DNA of 64,000 bases, taken from assembly GCF_000757425.2 (NCBI RefSeq), contig NZ_JPKR02000003.1, positions 1,612,001 to 1,676,000 of the forward strand, read 5' to 3'. The translations under genes were made by a program, and so were the position numbers. The notes beneath the pieces are model-generated. The model had not been told where the DNA came from and did no database searches. It saw only the letters and a list, made by a program, of their open reading frames with translations. Source of the stretch: Tatumella morbirosei. Its GTDB lineage: Bacteria; Pseudomonadota; Gammaproteobacteria; Enterobacterales; Enterobacteriaceae. Of this stretch, positions 18,990-29,230 are shown piece after piece (positions within the stretch are counted from its first letter, which is position 1; every line of letters starts with the position of its first letter).

Positions 18990-19436
18990 ATGCATAACCA
19001 GCAAGGATTTACGCTCACAGAACTGATGATCGTTATTGCTATCATCGCCATCCTCAGTGCCATTGGATTACCGGCTTATCAGAACTACCTGCAGAAGGCC
19101 GCTATCACCGATATGTTGCAACTGATGATGCCTTATAAAACGGCGATTGAACTCTGTGCCATGGAGACCGGGAGCGTACAAAACTGTAATGCAGAAACCT
19201 ATGGTATTCCCGGCGAAAAGGGTTCCCGTTACACTGAAAAAATAACCATCAGTAACGGGCAGATCACCCTGAATGGGCTCGATACACTGAAAGGCCTGCG
19301 TGTCCAACTTTTCCCGCGCTGGGATCCTAAAAAGGGTGATTTGCAGTGGTACAAGAAATGCCAGAGTGAAAATCGCTTATTACTGAATAACTGTCAGAGC
19401 CAGTTCAGATTCAGCGATCAGTCGGAGGTTTTATGA
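18990..19436 (+). CDS. ppdD: Type IV prepilin-like protein PpdD
   Basis: PpdD is the major type IV pilin of enterobacteria. The protein has 148 residues with a short leader MHNQQG, the prepilin peptidase cleavage site G/F, Glu at mature position 5 (FTLTE) and the hydrophobic helix LMIVIAIIAILSAIGLPAY. Two late Cys (KCQSENRL..NCQS) probably form the C-terminal disulfide. The ATG at 18990 has AAGGAGG at a spacing of 5; a TTG 18 bases earlier in the same frame overlaps that site and is rejected. Its stop overlaps hofB by four bases. The first half is conserved with E. coli, the second half diverges. Confidence 0.9.
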   Translation: MHNQQGFTLTELMIVIAIIAILSAIGLPAYQNYLQKAAITDMLQLMMPYKTAIELCAMETGSVQNCNAETYGIPGEKGSRYTEKITISNGQITLNGLDTLKGLRVQLFPRWDPKKGDLQWYKKCQSENRLLLNNCQSQFRFSDQSEVL

Positions 19437-20833
19437 CATCTTTACCTCTGGATCTCCTCTGCCGCCAGCTCCCTGCCTGTATTATTTTCCGCGATCACCA
19501 ACGTATGATACTGGCGGTAACTTCGCAGCCCTCTGCAGAAATTATCGAAACATTATGTTTTGCCAGCCAGTGCCAGGTAGAATTTGAGATCTGGCCAGAG
19601 GCCAGAATTGAAAGTCATCTCAGGAATCAGCCTTCCCATCTGACTCAGGAAGCTCCCGAATATGAAGCGCCAGGAGTTCCACAGATTGCCAGCCAACTGT
19701 TGCATCTTGCCGTCAGGCAGCGGGCATCAGATATTCATCTTGAGCAAACTCTGCAGGGAGTCGTCATCCGGCTACGCATTGATGGCTTACTGCAGCCCGC
19801 CAGTCTTCCCGGCTCCTGTACAGCTCAGGCGCTGATCGCCAGGTTTAAGATTCTGGCAGGACTGGATATTGCCGAATCTCGCTTACCTCAGGATGGCCAG
19901 TTATCACTTGAAATTAACGGAGAGAATCACAGCTTTCGTTTATCGACCTTACCAACAAGGCTCGGAGAAAAACTGGTGCTCAGGCGGCTGCAGTTACTCC
20001 CTGCGACTCTGGACCCACAACAGTTAGGACTGAGTGAGCATCATTTACGACAAGTTCTTAATGTGCTTAACCAGCCTCAGGGAATGATCCTGGTGACCGG
20101 GCCAACCGGAAGCGGAAAAACCTTTACCCTCTATAGTCTGCTGAACAAACTTAACTCTAGTGATAAAAATCTCAGTAGTGTTGAAGACCCTGTTGAAATG
20201 CCACTCAATGGTATAAATCAGTCGCAGATTAACAGCAAAGCAGGTCTGGATTTCGCCCGTATTTTACGGGCATTACTCCGTCAGGATCCTGATGTCATTA
20301 TGATTGGCGAAATACGGGATAATGAAACCGCCGAAATAGCCGTTAAAGCCGCACAAACCGGGCACCTGGTTCTTTCCACACTGCATACCAACTCAACCCA
20401 TGAAACACTTATCCGCCTACGACAAATGGGCATTGCCGGCTATCTGCTCGCAGCCTCCCTCAAACTGGTTATTGCACAGCGACTGGTTCGTAAACTCTGT
20501 TATCACTGCCGCAAAGTGTCAGCAACAGAGATAACACTTCCTGCGTCGTTTGGAGAGCCCTGTCTAACACACTGGCTGCCTGTCGGGTGTGACCACTGTT
20601 TTTCGGGGTATTATGGCCGTATCGCATTATTTGAAATACTGACTGTACAGGGAGAGCTCCATCAGGCTATTGCCCGGGATGCCTCTGCAGAGGAGCTGAA
20701 GACCATCACTATTCGCCAGGGGATGCAAACATTATTCATTGCCGGACTGAATGCCGTCAGAGAGGGACAAACGTCATGGGCTGAAGTGGTCAGAATAACC
20801 GGAGGACCTGGTGGATCATTCAATATTGTTTGA
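19433..20833 (+). CDS. hofB: Type IV pilus assembly ATPase HofB (PilB/GspE family)
   Basis: HofB is the cytoplasmic secretion-type ATPase expected to power pilus assembly. The 466 residues (E. coli 461) show Walker A GPTGSGKT (about 223-230), an Asp box, Walker B DVIMIGEIRD (about 287-296) followed by the His box TGHLVLSTLHTNST, and a four-Cys zinc motif (CYHC and CDHC) near residues 358-385. The N-terminal domain is short, as in E. coli HofB. ATG overlaps the ppdD stop (ATGA) with GGAGG upstream, so it is translationally coupled. hofC follows with a 23-base overlap. Confidence 0.92.
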   Translation: MTSLPLDLLCRQLPACIIFRDHQRMILAVTSQPSAEIIETLCFASQCQVEFEIWPEARIESHLRNQPSHLTQEAPEYEAPGVPQIASQLLHLAVRQRASDIHLEQTLQGVVIRLRIDGLLQPASLPGSCTAQALIARFKILAGLDIAESRLPQDGQLSLEINGENHSFRLSTLPTRLGEKLVLRRLQLLPATLDPQQLGLSEHHLRQVLNVLNQPQGMILVTGPTGSGKTFTLYSLLNKLNSSDKNLSSVEDPVEMPLNGINQSQINSKAGLDFARILRALLRQDPDVIMIGEIRDNETAEIAVKAAQTGHLVLSTLHTNSTHETLIRLRQMGIAGYLLAASLKLVIAQRLVRKLCYHCRKVSATEITLPASFGEPCLTHWLPVGCDHCFSGYYGRIALFEILTVQGELHQAIARDASAEELKTITIRQGMQTLFIAGLNAVREGQTSWAEVVRITGGPGGSFNIV

Positions 20834-22010
20834 CTGGCAGGCAGTGAATCGTCAGGGAGAATATTTTGCCGGTTCAACACTGGTGAGAACACGGCAGCAA
20901 CTGGTCGATTTCATGCAGACTGAAGGTCTGGTGCCAACAGAGATTATCCAAAGGAAAACCTACTCAGCCCGTCACTGGCGCTGGCCAGATAGGATATTGT
21001 TCTTCAGCCAGACGGGGACACTGTTACAGGCTGGCTTACCGCTGGCTGATGGTTTGAGCCTGCTGGCTGGCAGCCATCCGGCAAGACACTGGCGGTCAGT
21101 AATGCTGCAGTTGCAACAGCAAATACTTTCCGGACAATCATTTTCAGTAGCACTTCGGCAGTGGCCAGAAATTTTCCCGCCCGTCTGTATTTCACTGATC
21201 AGTGCCGGAGAGCAGACCGGACAACTGGAGTATTGCTGCATTAAACTGGCTCAGCAGCAGCAACGACAGTTACAGTTGAAACAGCAACTTCTTAAGGCTA
21301 TGCGCTATCCACTGTTCATGTTGTTACTGACGGTGCTAATCAGTAGCGGGATGTTATTATGGGTTTTGCCGGAATTTGCCGCGATTTACCGTTCATCAAA
21401 TACCCCGTTACCAGAATTCACACGGCTGTTAATTTCGTTATCAGATAACCTGATAGCCATTTTGCCAGGAATTGCAGCGCTCTTAATCGCCTTAATTTTT
21501 GGATGGCAAATCAAGCGACGAAGTAATCATGCATGGCAACTGACTGAACAACGCTTTCTGTTGCGACTGCCTCTGGCTGGAGTGCTGTGGCAGTCCACCA
21601 TCCTGGCACAGATATTCAGCGTACTGGCACTGACGCAACAGTCAGGGTTACCATTGAGGGAGGGACTTAAAATCACCGGAAAGCTTCAACATGGTATACT
21701 CTGGCAGCAGGGGCTGGATAATCTCCGCATGCACATTGAACAAGGGCAATCCTTGTCATCAGGCTTAATTCAACAAGTGGGTTTCCCGCCACTCTGCTAT
21801 ATGCTGACCCGGTTAGGTGAACAGACAGGTACTCTGGACCACTTATTTGGCCGCCTGGCCGACTGGTATGAAACCCAGGCCAGCAGGACAACAGCAGACC
21901 TTGCAGCATCAGTCGAACCTGTCATGTTACTCATCACCGGTATCATTACCGGCAGCATTGTGGTGGCAATGTATTTACCCATGTTCAGTCTGGGTGAGGC
22001 CCTGTTATAG
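20811..22010 (+). CDS. hofC: Type IV pilus inner-membrane platform protein HofC (PilC/GspF family)
   Basis: HofC is the inner-membrane platform partner of HofB. The 399 residues hold two GspF domains, each with the family pattern of a soluble helical part followed by membrane segments: TM at about 165-190 and 215-235, then a final segment at about 370-395 (PVMLLITGIITGSIVVAMYL, 20 residues). PxCxxLIxxGExxGxL-like motifs occur twice (SLISAGEQTGQLE and LTRLGEQTGTLD). It starts with GTG at 20811, with GGAGG at a spacing of 5, inside the end of hofB. Sequence identity to E. coli HofC is modest, but fold and context agree. Further pilus genes are not in this window. Confidence 0.9.
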   Translation: MDHSILFDWQAVNRQGEYFAGSTLVRTRQQLVDFMQTEGLVPTEIIQRKTYSARHWRWPDRILFFSQTGTLLQAGLPLADGLSLLAGSHPARHWRSVMLQLQQQILSGQSFSVALRQWPEIFPPVCISLISAGEQTGQLEYCCIKLAQQQQRQLQLKQQLLKAMRYPLFMLLLTVLISSGMLLWVLPEFAAIYRSSNTPLPEFTRLLISLSDNLIAILPGIAALLIALIFGWQIKRRSNHAWQLTEQRFLLRLPLAGVLWQSTILAQIFSVLALTQQSGLPLREGLKITGKLQHGILWQQGLDNLRMHIEQGQSLSSGLIQQVGFPPLCYMLTRLGEQTGTLDHLFGRLADWYETQASRTTADLAASVEPVMLLITGIITGSIVVAMYLPMFSLGEALL

Positions 22011-22246
22011 CGAAGGGCCCGGTAACTTAGCGCTGGTGAGGCTTTGTTGTTGCAGTCAGAGTTCTTTCTGGTAAAGAGACTGACGAAAAAACGGGTTCAC
22101 AGCCATTCAAACACATCCAATAAGGCTGCCCCTGTCGTATTCAGTCAGCCCACAGGGAAGTGAAAACCAGCAACAGTATCTCCTGGTGGCCTGAACTCTC
22201 CCCCTGCTGGGATCACAGACCCATTCAGTCTCTGCCAGATTTAACA

Positions 22247-22281
22247 GACAGCCTGCTGGCTGGTTAAACACGCAGGCTGTC
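22247..22281 (-). terminator. Hairpin after guaC
   Basis: A perfect 10-bp stem (GACAGCCTGC / GCAGGCTGTC) with a 15-base loop lies just past the guaC stop. No good T-run is present on either strand. The rest of the 277-base gap between hofC and guaC shows no gene. Confidence 0.45.
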
Positions 22282-22287
22282 CGGTCA

Positions 22288-23334
22288 TTACTCCTGACCG
22301 TTATAGGTCCGGTTTTCCTGCTCCGCCACCCTGATAAAGGTAGTGCGTTTAGTCAGTTCCTTTAACCGTTCCGCTCCCACATAAGTACAGGCGGAACGTA
22401 AGCCTCCCAGGATATCCCTGACTGTCGGCTCAACAGGCCCCCGCAACGGCAAGCGAACAGTTTTGCCTTCTGCGGCACGATACTCTGCGACACTGCCTGA
22501 ATGGCGTTTCATTGCAGATTCCGAACTCATGCCATAAAACAACATATAAGAGTGACCATTCTCTTCCACAATGGTGCCTTCACATTCATCATGGCCGGCT
22601 AGCATTCCCCCGAGCATAACAAAATCACCACCACCACCGAACGCTTTAGCAATATCTCCTGGCACACTGCAGCCGCCATCACTGACTATCTGTCCACCCA
22701 GCCCGTGAGCGGCGTCTGCGCATTCAATCACGGCAGATAACTGGGGATAACCCACGCCGGTTTTCACCCGGGTGGTACACACTGACCCCGGCCCAATCCC
22801 GACTTTGACAATATCGGCTCCCGAGAGGATCAGCTCTTCCACCATTTCGCCAGTGACCACATTACCGGCACAAATCGTCTTATCCGGGAAGGCTTCCCTG
22901 GCGCGCTGTAGAAAATTAACAAAGTGTTCTGAGTAACCATTCGCCACATCGATACAGATAAAATTCAGACCGGAGGAAAGAGCCAGTATCTGTTTCAACT
23001 TCCCGAAATCAGCAGCAGATGTTCCGGTAGATACCATCACATGACTGAGCACCTTTTCTGAGGTATCCTGCAAAAATTGCTGCCACTGTTCGACACTGTA
23101 GTGTTTATGGACCGCGGTAAGCATCCCAAAATCAGCCAGCGCCGTTGCCATCTGAAAAGTTCCTACAGTATCCATGTTGGCAGCAATCACCGGCACCCCG
23201 GACCAGTTCAGTGCGGAGTGTTTAAAGGTAAAATCCCTGCTAAGTTCAACCTGCGAGCGGCTTTGGAGTGTAGAACGCTTCGGCCGGATCAGGACATCCT
23301 TGAATCCCAGTTTGATATCTTCTTCAATACGCAT
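22288..23334 (-). CDS. guaC: GMP reductase
   Basis: GuaC converts GMP to IMP and ammonia with NADPH, returning guanine nucleotides to the adenine branch. It has 348 residues (E. coli 347) and is a TIM-barrel of the IMPDH/GMPR family. The catalytic loop is visible as [15 protein letters not shown] with the active-site Cys, preceded by [10 protein letters not shown]. The CBS domains of IMP dehydrogenase are absent, as expected for GMP reductase. It is divergent from coaE across about 200 bases and convergent with hofC. Confidence 0.96.
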   Translation of the reverse strand: MRIEEDIKLGFKDVLIRPKRSTLQSRSQVELSRDFTFKHSALNWSGVPVIAANMDTVGTFQMATALADFGMLTAVHKHYSVEQWQQFLQDTSEKVLSHVMVSTGTSAADFGKLKQILALSSGLNFICIDVANGYSEHFVNFLQRAREAFPDKTICAGNVVTGEMVEELILSGADIVKVGIGPGSVCTTRVKTGVGYPQLSAVIECADAAHGLGGQIVSDGGCSVPGDIAKAFGGGGDFVMLGGMLAGHDECEGTIVEENGHSYMLFYGMSSESAMKRHSGSVAEYRAAEGKTVRLPLRGPVEPTVRDILGGLRSACTYVGAERLKELTKRTTFIRVAEQENRTYNGQE

Positions 23335-23531
23335 AATTTAGTCCGTTCCTGTTACAGTGAGACATCGTATGTTCCTTCCAGTGTTATCATACGCTGCAAT
23401 AAAGCAACAACAAGGCTGCGTTTTTGGTTTTTATTGAGCTACAATTCGCTTATTCAGACTGAGATAATTTTCGGCGCCCGTGAGTTACTCTGCATTTTGA
23501 TTCGCCCGCTTACTGTCAGGATACATACCAT

Positions 23532-24149
23532 ATGCCTTATGTTGTTGCGCTCACCGGAGGTATTGGTAGCGGCAAAACCACTATCGCAGAAATGTTCGCC
23601 CGGTTAGGGGTGAAAATTGTCGATGCAGACATTATTGCCCGTCAGGTCGTCGAACCCGGCTCACCGGCTCTTAGCGAAATCCGCAATCACTTTGGTCCAC
23701 AGGCCATATTGCCTGGAGGAAACTTAAACCGGGGCTGGCTACGGCAGCGCATTTTTGCTGATCCTGTCAGTAAGCAATGGCTGAATGATCTGTTGCATCC
23801 GTTGATTCAGCAACAGACACAACAATTGATCAACGAAATTACTGACGACTGGTGTCTTTGGGTCGTGCCACTTCTCACAGAAAACGGCTTGCAAGACCAG
23901 GCAGATCGGGTGTTGGTAGTCGATATCGATGAAGAAACACAGATTCGCCGCACCATGGCCAGAGATAATATTACGCGTCAGCAGGCCGCTGACATTCTGA
24001 CGGCTCAGGCCAGCCGGCAATCGCGCTTACAGATTGCCGATGATGTGATTGATAATTCCGGTTCACCGGAAGAACAGCAGCAGGTCGTGGCTATGCTATA
24101 CCAGCGCTATCAGTTACAGGCGTCAGCAAAAAAAGGATCGGTACCATGA
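23532..24149 (+). CDS. coaE: Dephospho-CoA kinase
   Basis: CoaE phosphorylates the 3'-hydroxyl of dephospho-CoA, the last step of coenzyme A synthesis. The protein has 205 residues (E. coli 206), with P-loop GGIGSGKTT (9-17), [21 protein letters not shown] and the lid region. Its stop overlaps the zapD start (ATGA), so coaE, zapD and yacG form one operon as in E. coli. Confidence 0.96.
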   Translation: MPYVVALTGGIGSGKTTIAEMFARLGVKIVDADIIARQVVEPGSPALSEIRNHFGPQAILPGGNLNRGWLRQRIFADPVSKQWLNDLLHPLIQQQTQQLINEITDDWCLWVVPLLTENGLQDQADRVLVVDIDEETQIRRTMARDNITRQQAADILTAQASRQSRLQIADDVIDNSGSPEEQQQVVAMLYQRYQLQASAKKGSVP

Positions 24150-24889
24150 GCTCTGTTGTCCTGTTTGAATATCCGTTAAATGAAAAGATGCGTACCTGGT
24201 TGAGAATTGAGTATCTCATGCAGCAATTAACCGGGAGTATGCCGGTCAGTGATCCAGTCTCCGCTTTGAGTTTTTTCCGTGGTATCGGCGATTTACTGGA
24301 TATTTTTGATCGCGGTGATATGCGGGCAGACCTCGTAAAAGAGCTGGATCGTCAACAACAGAAACTGCAAAGCTGGCTGAGTGTCAGCGGGGTCGACACT
24401 CTTAGGGTGACAGAACTACTGCAGCAGTTGAAAGGCCAGTCAGCGCGACTGATGACAGCACCTCGTATGGGACAACAACTGCGCGAAGACCGGTTTATCA
24501 GTCAGGTCCGGCAGCGTCTGAGCATCCCTGGTGGATGTTGCAGCTTTGACCTGCCAGCTCTGCATGTATGGCTAAACCTGCCGGAAGAGGAACGCCAGGC
24601 CCAGGTCACAGAATGGTATACTACCCTGGAACCACTGCGTGAAAGCCTGGCTTCAGTCCTGGAACTTATCCGCCAGTCAGGTAATTTTCAGCCACAAACA
24701 AGCCTGAATGGTTTTTTCCAGGATACTGCCGAAGATGCCGATTTACTCAGGCTGAAGGTGGATAACAGCACTGCACTTTACCCGCAGATTTCTGGTCACA
24801 AAAATCGTTACGCCATCCGTTTTTTACCGATGGATACTGGCGGCGGAGAAATACCGTCCCGGTTACAGTTTGAACTCGCATGTTGTTAA
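24146..24889 (+). CDS. zapD: Cell division protein ZapD
   Basis: ZapD (formerly YacF) cross-links FtsZ filaments in the Z-ring. Length is 247 residues, the same as in E. coli. Conserved parts include [16 protein letters not shown] at the N-terminus, the helical middle with [16 protein letters not shown], and the C-terminal beta domain ([10 protein letters not shown]). It starts at the ATG overlapping the coaE stop. It is far from the other division genes but acts on FtsZ encoded at 30250-31404. Confidence 0.95.
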   Translation: MSSVVLFEYPLNEKMRTWLRIEYLMQQLTGSMPVSDPVSALSFFRGIGDLLDIFDRGDMRADLVKELDRQQQKLQSWLSVSGVDTLRVTELLQQLKGQSARLMTAPRMGQQLREDRFISQVRQRLSIPGGCCSFDLPALHVWLNLPEEERQAQVTEWYTTLEPLRESLASVLELIRQSGNFQPQTSLNGFFQDTAEDADLLRLKVDNSTALYPQISGHKNRYAIRFLPMDTGGGEIPSRLQFELACC

Positions 24890-24898
24890 GAGGAATGT

Positions 24899-25090
24899 AT
24901 GCAGGAAGAGATTGTCACAGTTCAATGCCCTACTTGCCAAAAAGATGTCATCTGGGATGAGCTCAGCCCATGGCGGCCGTTTTGTTCAAAACGTTGCCAG
25001 ATGATCGATTTGGGTGAGTGGGCCGCCGAGGAAAAACGTATCCCGGTGGATGATAAACTTTCTGAAGACGAAGAGTGGAGCGGGGAATAA
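24899..25090 (+). CDS. yacG: DNA gyrase inhibitor YacG
   Basis: YacG is a small zinc protein that binds GyrB and inhibits gyrase in E. coli. The 63 residues carry the zinc site C10-x2-C13 and C29-x3-C33 (CPTC, FCSKRC), followed by the conserved [14 protein letters not shown] and an acidic tail. It lies 9 bases after zapD with AAGAGGA upstream of its ATG. Confidence 0.95.
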   Translation: MQEEIVTVQCPTCQKDVIWDELSPWRPFCSKRCQMIDLGEWAAEEKRIPVDDKLSEDEEWSGE

Positions 25091-25104
25091 CGCGGCCAAC
25101 AGAC

Positions 25105-25132
25105 AGGGGCAAGACGCCATCGCATTGCCCCT
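25105..25132. terminator. Hairpin between yacG and mutT
   Basis: An 8-bp perfect stem (AGGGGCAA / TTGCCCCT) lies in the 49-base gap between the convergent genes yacG and mutT. No T-run follows on either strand, so termination strength is unclear. Confidence 0.4.
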
Positions 25133-25139
25133 CTCCGGA

Positions 25140-25535
25140 TTACAGCTCGCCGGCAACCAGTTTGCCAACCAGTTGATGATTAGCCGGCGGGAATTCGTCT
25201 GCCTGAAGATCCTGCTGTGCGACCCAGCGCTGTGGCTGCCCTTCTTTGCCCCAGGGCTCGCCATTCCACTGTTCAACAATAAAAAAGTGCAGGGTGACCC
25301 GGACATTATCATAGGTGTGGTCAGCGTTCCCAGCCGGTTGTGCAGAAAGTACTTCAATGCCAGTTTCTTCCATAAGTTCACGCTTCAGCGCCTGCTCAGC
25401 AGTTTCGCCTTGCTCAATTTTCCCGCCGGGAAACTCCCATTTGTTTGCCATATGTGAAGTCGATGAACGTTGGGCAAGAAAAATTCCCCGCGCAGGATCC
25501 CGAATAATACCTACCGCTACCTGAAGATGTTTCAT
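25140..25535 (-). CDS. mutT: 8-oxo-dGTP diphosphatase MutT
   Basis: MutT hydrolyses 8-oxo-dGTP and 8-oxo-GTP, preventing A:T to C:G mutations. The 131 residues (E. coli 129) contain the full Nudix box at 38-60 (GGKIEQGETAEQALKRELME then ETGI) with the metal-binding Glu residues intact. In E. coli mutT follows secA on the same strand, as here, but the 161-base gap with a hairpin suggests it may also be made from its own promoter. Confidence 0.96.
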   Translation of the reverse strand: MKHLQVAVGIIRDPARGIFLAQRSSTSHMANKWEFPGGKIEQGETAEQALKRELMEETGIEVLSAQPAGNADHTYDNVRVTLHFFIVEQWNGEPWGKEGQPQRWVAQQDLQADEFPPANHQLVGKLVAGEL

Positions 25536-25667
25536 TGATTACCTTAATATTCGTTGTTTGTCGGAAATAAAATCCCGATATCATGACAATGCTGAAGAGA
25601 TACCCGTGAATAACGGCCAATAAAAAGGTCCATGTCACCATGAACCTTCTTCTTATGAGCCGCAACA

Positions 25668-25687
25668 AGCCGGCCTTACGGCCGGTT
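25668..25687 (-). terminator. Hairpin after secA
   Basis: A 6-bp GC stem (CCGGCC / GGCCGG, loop TTAC) lies about 10 bases beyond the secA stop; on the minus strand CTTGTTG follows. This is a weak terminator at best. Confidence 0.4.
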
Positions 25688-25696
25688 ACAGGTCAC

Positions 25697-28402
25697 TCAG
25701 GCAATTCGTCCATGACATTGCTTGAATTTTTTACCTGAACCACAAGGACAGGGATCATTACGCCCAACTTTACGCTCACCGCTTTGAGAGGCTAACTCTT
25801 CGGCAGCGGCAGTATCAGAATCCACATGGCTAAGCTGCTGCTGGCTGGCTAAACGTTCTGCTTCTTCACGACGTTGTTGCTCAAGCGCTTCAATTTCTTC
25901 TGGCATGCGAACCTGAACTTTGCTCAGGGTACTGATCACTTCATATTTCAGTGATTCCAGCATGTTAGAGAACATAGCGAAAGATTCACGTTTATATTCC
26001 TGTTTCGGATCTTTTTGTGCATAACCACGCAAATGGATACCCTGACGTAAATAATCCATGGCCGCCAGATGCTCTTTCCACAATGAATCCAGTGTCTGAA
26101 GCATTACACCTTTTTCAAAGTTACGCATCATATCCGCGCCGACGACAACTTCTTTCTCTCTGTAATTCTCCAGAGTGCGTTGCATGATACGTTCGCGTAA
26201 TGTTTCTTCATGGAGCTCCGGCTCTTTATCCAGCCACTCAGCAATCGGCAGATTCAGATCGAAGTCATTGCGTAACCTCTCTTCCAGCCCCGGAATATCC
26301 CACATCTCTTCCAGAGACTGTGGCGGAATATAACTATCGATAGTCGCCGTCATGACATCTTCGCGAATACCATTAATGGTCTCACTCACATCAGACACAT
26401 CCAGCAATTCATTACGCTGTGTATAGATTGCACGACGCTGATCACTCGCGACATCATCGTATTCAAGCAACTGTTTACGGATATCAAAGTTACGGCTTTC
26501 AACTTTACGCTGTGCATTAGCGATAGCTTTGGTCACCCATGGATGCTCAATAGCTTCGCCTGGCTTCATCCCCAGTTTACGCATCATGCCTGACACACGG
26601 TCTGAGGCGAAAATACGCATCAGTGCATCTTCCATTGACAGGTAGAAACGGGAAGAACCTTTATCCCCCTGACGACCGGCACGACCACGCAGCTGGTTAT
26701 CGATACGACGAGATTCATGACGTTCAGTACCGATGATATGCAAACCACCTGAGTTTAACACTGCATCATGACGTTTTTGCCATTCAGCTTTAATGGCACT
26801 GATTTCTTCTTCAGATGGGTTCTCACGAGCCTCAACTTCAGCATGCCAACTACCGCCCAGCATAATGTCAGTACCACGACCCGCCATGTTGGTCGCAATC
26901 GTCACCGCTGACGGCTGACCCGCCTGGGCGATGATATCAGCTTCGCTGGCATGAAATTTAGCGTTCAGAACATTATGCTTAATTCCGGCTTTAGTCAGCT
27001 CATGCGAGACGACCTCTGATTTCTCAATCGAAATAGTACCGACCAGTACTGGCTGACCGTTAGCGGTGCGCTCGCGGATATCCTCGATGATGGCATCAAT
27101 TTTCTCTTTCTCTGTCATATAGACCAGATCCGGAAGATCTTTACGGACCATCGGACGGTTAGTCGGCAGTACAATCGTATCCAGTTTGTAGATTGAACTG
27201 AATTCAAAGGCTTCGGTATCGGCAGTCCCGGTCATTCCGGCCAGTTTGTCATACAGACGGAAATAGTTTTGGAAGGTGATAGAAGCCAGAGTCTGGTTTT
27301 CGTTCTGGATTTCCACCCCTTCTTTAGCTTCAACCGCCTGATGCAAACCATCTGACCAACGACGGCCCTGCATGGTACGTCCTGTATGTTCATCAACGAT
27401 AACCACTTCACCGTCTTTCACGATGTAGTCAACATCACGGGTAAATAACGCATGTGCACGCAGTGCAGCTGTAACGTGATGCATCAACATGATATTGGTA
27501 GGAGAATACAGCGATTCACCTTCTTCCATGATTCCCTGGCTGACCAGCAGCTGTTCAATCTTCACCAACCCACGTTCGGTCAAATGCACCTGGCGGGATT
27601 TCTCATCAACAGAGAAATCACCCTCTCCCTGGAAAGTGTCAGAGTCTTCTTTATCCTGACGCACCAGATGAGGAATAATTTTATTGACCTTGATATACAA
27701 CTCAGAACTGTCTTCTGCCGGGCCGGAAATAATCAGGGGGGTACGAGCTTCATCAATCAGGATGGAGTCAACTTCATCCACCAGGGCGTAGTTTAGTTTA
27801 CGCTGCACGCGCTCTTCCGGGCTGAAAGCCATGTTGTCGCGCAGGTAGTCAAAACCATATTCGTTATTAGTGCCGTAGGTGATATCCGCGCCATAGGCTT
27901 CACGCTTAGCAGGAGCCGGCATTCCTGGCAGGTTAATACCGACGGTCAGGCCGAGGAATTCAAATAACGGACGGTTATTTTCCGCATCACGCTGGGCCAG
28001 ATAATCGTTGACCGTCACTACGTGCACACCTTTACCTGACAATGCATTCAGATAAGCAGGCAGAGTTGCTGTCAGGGTTTTACCTTCACCGGTACGCATC
28101 TCTGCAATGCAACGCTCATTCAGCACCATACCACCCATTAACTGCACATCGAAATGGCGTATATTAAAGATACGGCGACTGGCTTCACGAACCGTGGCGA
28201 AGGCTTCAGGAATCAGGCTTTCCAGCACTTCACCTTTTTCCAGACGGGCGCGGAACTCTGCTGTTTTTCCTTTCAGTTGTTCATCAGTCAGTGCTGTGAA
28301 CTGTGGTTCCATTTTATTAATAATATCAACCGTTTTACGCATACGGCGTAAAGTACGATCATTACTGCTACCAAAAATTTTAGTTAATAATTTAATGACC
28401 AT
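25697..28402 (-). CDS. secA: Preprotein translocase ATPase SecA
   Basis: SecA is the motor that drives unfolded preproteins through SecYEG. Length is 901 residues, identical to E. coli. In order: nucleotide-binding domain 1 with Walker A MRTGEGKT (about 102-109) and DEVDS, the preprotein cross-linking domain, NBD2 with the [17 protein letters not shown] segment, the helical scaffold and wing domains, and a C-terminal SEC-C zinc motif ([13 protein letters not shown]) for SecB binding. The ATG has only a weak Shine-Dalgarno (TTGAG, distant) next to a hairpin, which fits translational control by SecM encoded just upstream. Confidence 0.98.
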   Translation of the reverse strand: MVIKLLTKIFGSSNDRTLRRMRKTVDIINKMEPQFTALTDEQLKGKTAEFRARLEKGEVLESLIPEAFATVREASRRIFNIRHFDVQLMGGMVLNERCIAEMRTGEGKTLTATLPAYLNALSGKGVHVVTVNDYLAQRDAENNRPLFEFLGLTVGINLPGMPAPAKREAYGADITYGTNNEYGFDYLRDNMAFSPEERVQRKLNYALVDEVDSILIDEARTPLIISGPAEDSSELYIKVNKIIPHLVRQDKEDSDTFQGEGDFSVDEKSRQVHLTERGLVKIEQLLVSQGIMEEGESLYSPTNIMLMHHVTAALRAHALFTRDVDYIVKDGEVVIVDEHTGRTMQGRRWSDGLHQAVEAKEGVEIQNENQTLASITFQNYFRLYDKLAGMTGTADTEAFEFSSIYKLDTIVLPTNRPMVRKDLPDLVYMTEKEKIDAIIEDIRERTANGQPVLVGTISIEKSEVVSHELTKAGIKHNVLNAKFHASEADIIAQAGQPSAVTIATNMAGRGTDIMLGGSWHAEVEARENPSEEEISAIKAEWQKRHDAVLNSGGLHIIGTERHESRRIDNQLRGRAGRQGDKGSSRFYLSMEDALMRIFASDRVSGMMRKLGMKPGEAIEHPWVTKAIANAQRKVESRNFDIRKQLLEYDDVASDQRRAIYTQRNELLDVSDVSETINGIREDVMTATIDSYIPPQSLEEMWDIPGLEERLRNDFDLNLPIAEWLDKEPELHEETLRERIMQRTLENYREKEVVVGADMMRNFEKGVMLQTLDSLWKEHLAAMDYLRQGIHLRGYAQKDPKQEYKRESFAMFSNMLESLKYEVISTLSKVQVRMPEEIEALEQQRREEAERLASQQQLSHVDSDTAAAEELASQSGERKVGRNDPCPCGSGKKFKQCHGRIA

Positions 28403-28415
28403 TTTTTTATAATCT

Positions 28416-28446
28416 CAATTCAGCAAAAATTTGCTGCAAAAAATTG
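28416..28446 (-). promoter_or_regulatory. secM-secA intergenic hairpin
   Basis: On the mRNA a stem of CAGCAAA / TTTGCTG with a two-base loop, extended by CAATT / AATTG, sits between the secM stop and the secA start and reaches the edge of the weak secA ribosome site. In E. coli a helix in this gap hides the secA Shine-Dalgarno until a ribosome stalled on secM opens it. The same role is inferred here. Confidence 0.55.
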
Positions 28447-28468
28447 GGGGGTAATTGTTTGCTTGATC

Positions 28469-28975
28469 TCAGGCGGCCACGGGGCCGGCACGGATGCCCT
28501 GAATCCCGGCCAGCCACAGGCCACTATTAAAAACAGAAGGAGTCCGGTTACCCTCTGGCTGCGGGCGAGAAATCACCACACCGGCAGAAGGCCTGGTGGT
28601 TAGCAGAGCATGCAGTGACTGCAGTACTGCAATTTTTTGCACAGCCAGTGGTAATAATTGTTGCTGTGTTTCTGGCTGAATCTGCGGCAGGGAAAAGGAA
28701 AGATGACGAATTACTACCCGAATAGCATGCTGATGCCAGTAATCTACACTCACCCCGGGGCGACGTACCGTTGAACGACTCCGCAACAGGTTCTCAAACG
28801 GGACAGTATTACCGATGAACAGGGTATTGGCAGGAACATCCGCACCATTGCCGGATTCAAGCGCCTGTGCATTCGCTACCGGCAAGCCAAGGCTCGCCGC
28901 GACCATCCCCAGCAGGAGATGCGGCCAGAAATAACGCATGCCAAGTTGTCGCCAACGTGAAAAAAGTCCGATCAC
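28469..28975 (-). CDS. secM: Secretion monitor SecM, arrest peptide
   Basis: SecM is an exported protein whose nascent chain stalls its own ribosome; stalling opens secA translation and is relieved by Sec pulling. The arrest sequence FNSGLWLAGIQGIRAGP ends at P165, 3 residues from the end, and keeps the E. coli spacing F-x4-W-x4-QGIRAGP. A signal region with RYFWPHLLLGMVAASLGLP is present, as is the conserved VDYWHQHAIRxVIRHLSF block. A GTG at 28975 aligns with the E. coli start (168 residues against 170); the frame is open ten codons further to a GTG at 29005 with no better ribosome site. The central region is poorly conserved, as usual. Confidence 0.93.
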   Translation of the reverse strand: MIGLFSRWRQLGMRYFWPHLLLGMVAASLGLPVANAQALESGNGADVPANTLFIGNTVPFENLLRSRSTVRRPGVSVDYWHQHAIRVVIRHLSFSLPQIQPETQQQLLPLAVQKIAVLQSLHALLTTRPSAGVVISRPQPEGNRTPSVFNSGLWLAGIQGIRAGPVAA

Positions 28976-29165
28976 AATCTGTCCATTGAATACGGGTATA
29001 CGCACATCCGGGGAAATTCAGCTATCCCTGCAAAAACCAGCCGGACATGTCCTTTGATATATCAGAGATAGTAACACTAATGACAGTTTTCAACATCAGA
29101 GAATAAGGAGCAGGCGAATAAATTCAGGATTTTTGCTGATTTTTTCGGCAGAACATCAGGTGGGA

Positions 29166-29219
29166 ACAAAAAAACAGCAGGCTTACTGACCGGAGAGAGT
29201 ATCAGTAATTCCTGCTGTT
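29166..29219 (-). terminator. lpxC Rho-independent terminator
   Basis: A long two-part stem (AACAGCAGG / CCTGCTGTT outside, TTACTGA / TCAGTAA inside) is followed on the minus strand by a run of T (A at 29168-29174). It separates the dcw cluster with lpxC from secM-secA. Confidence 0.88.
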
Positions 29220-29230
29220 CTTAGATTTTA

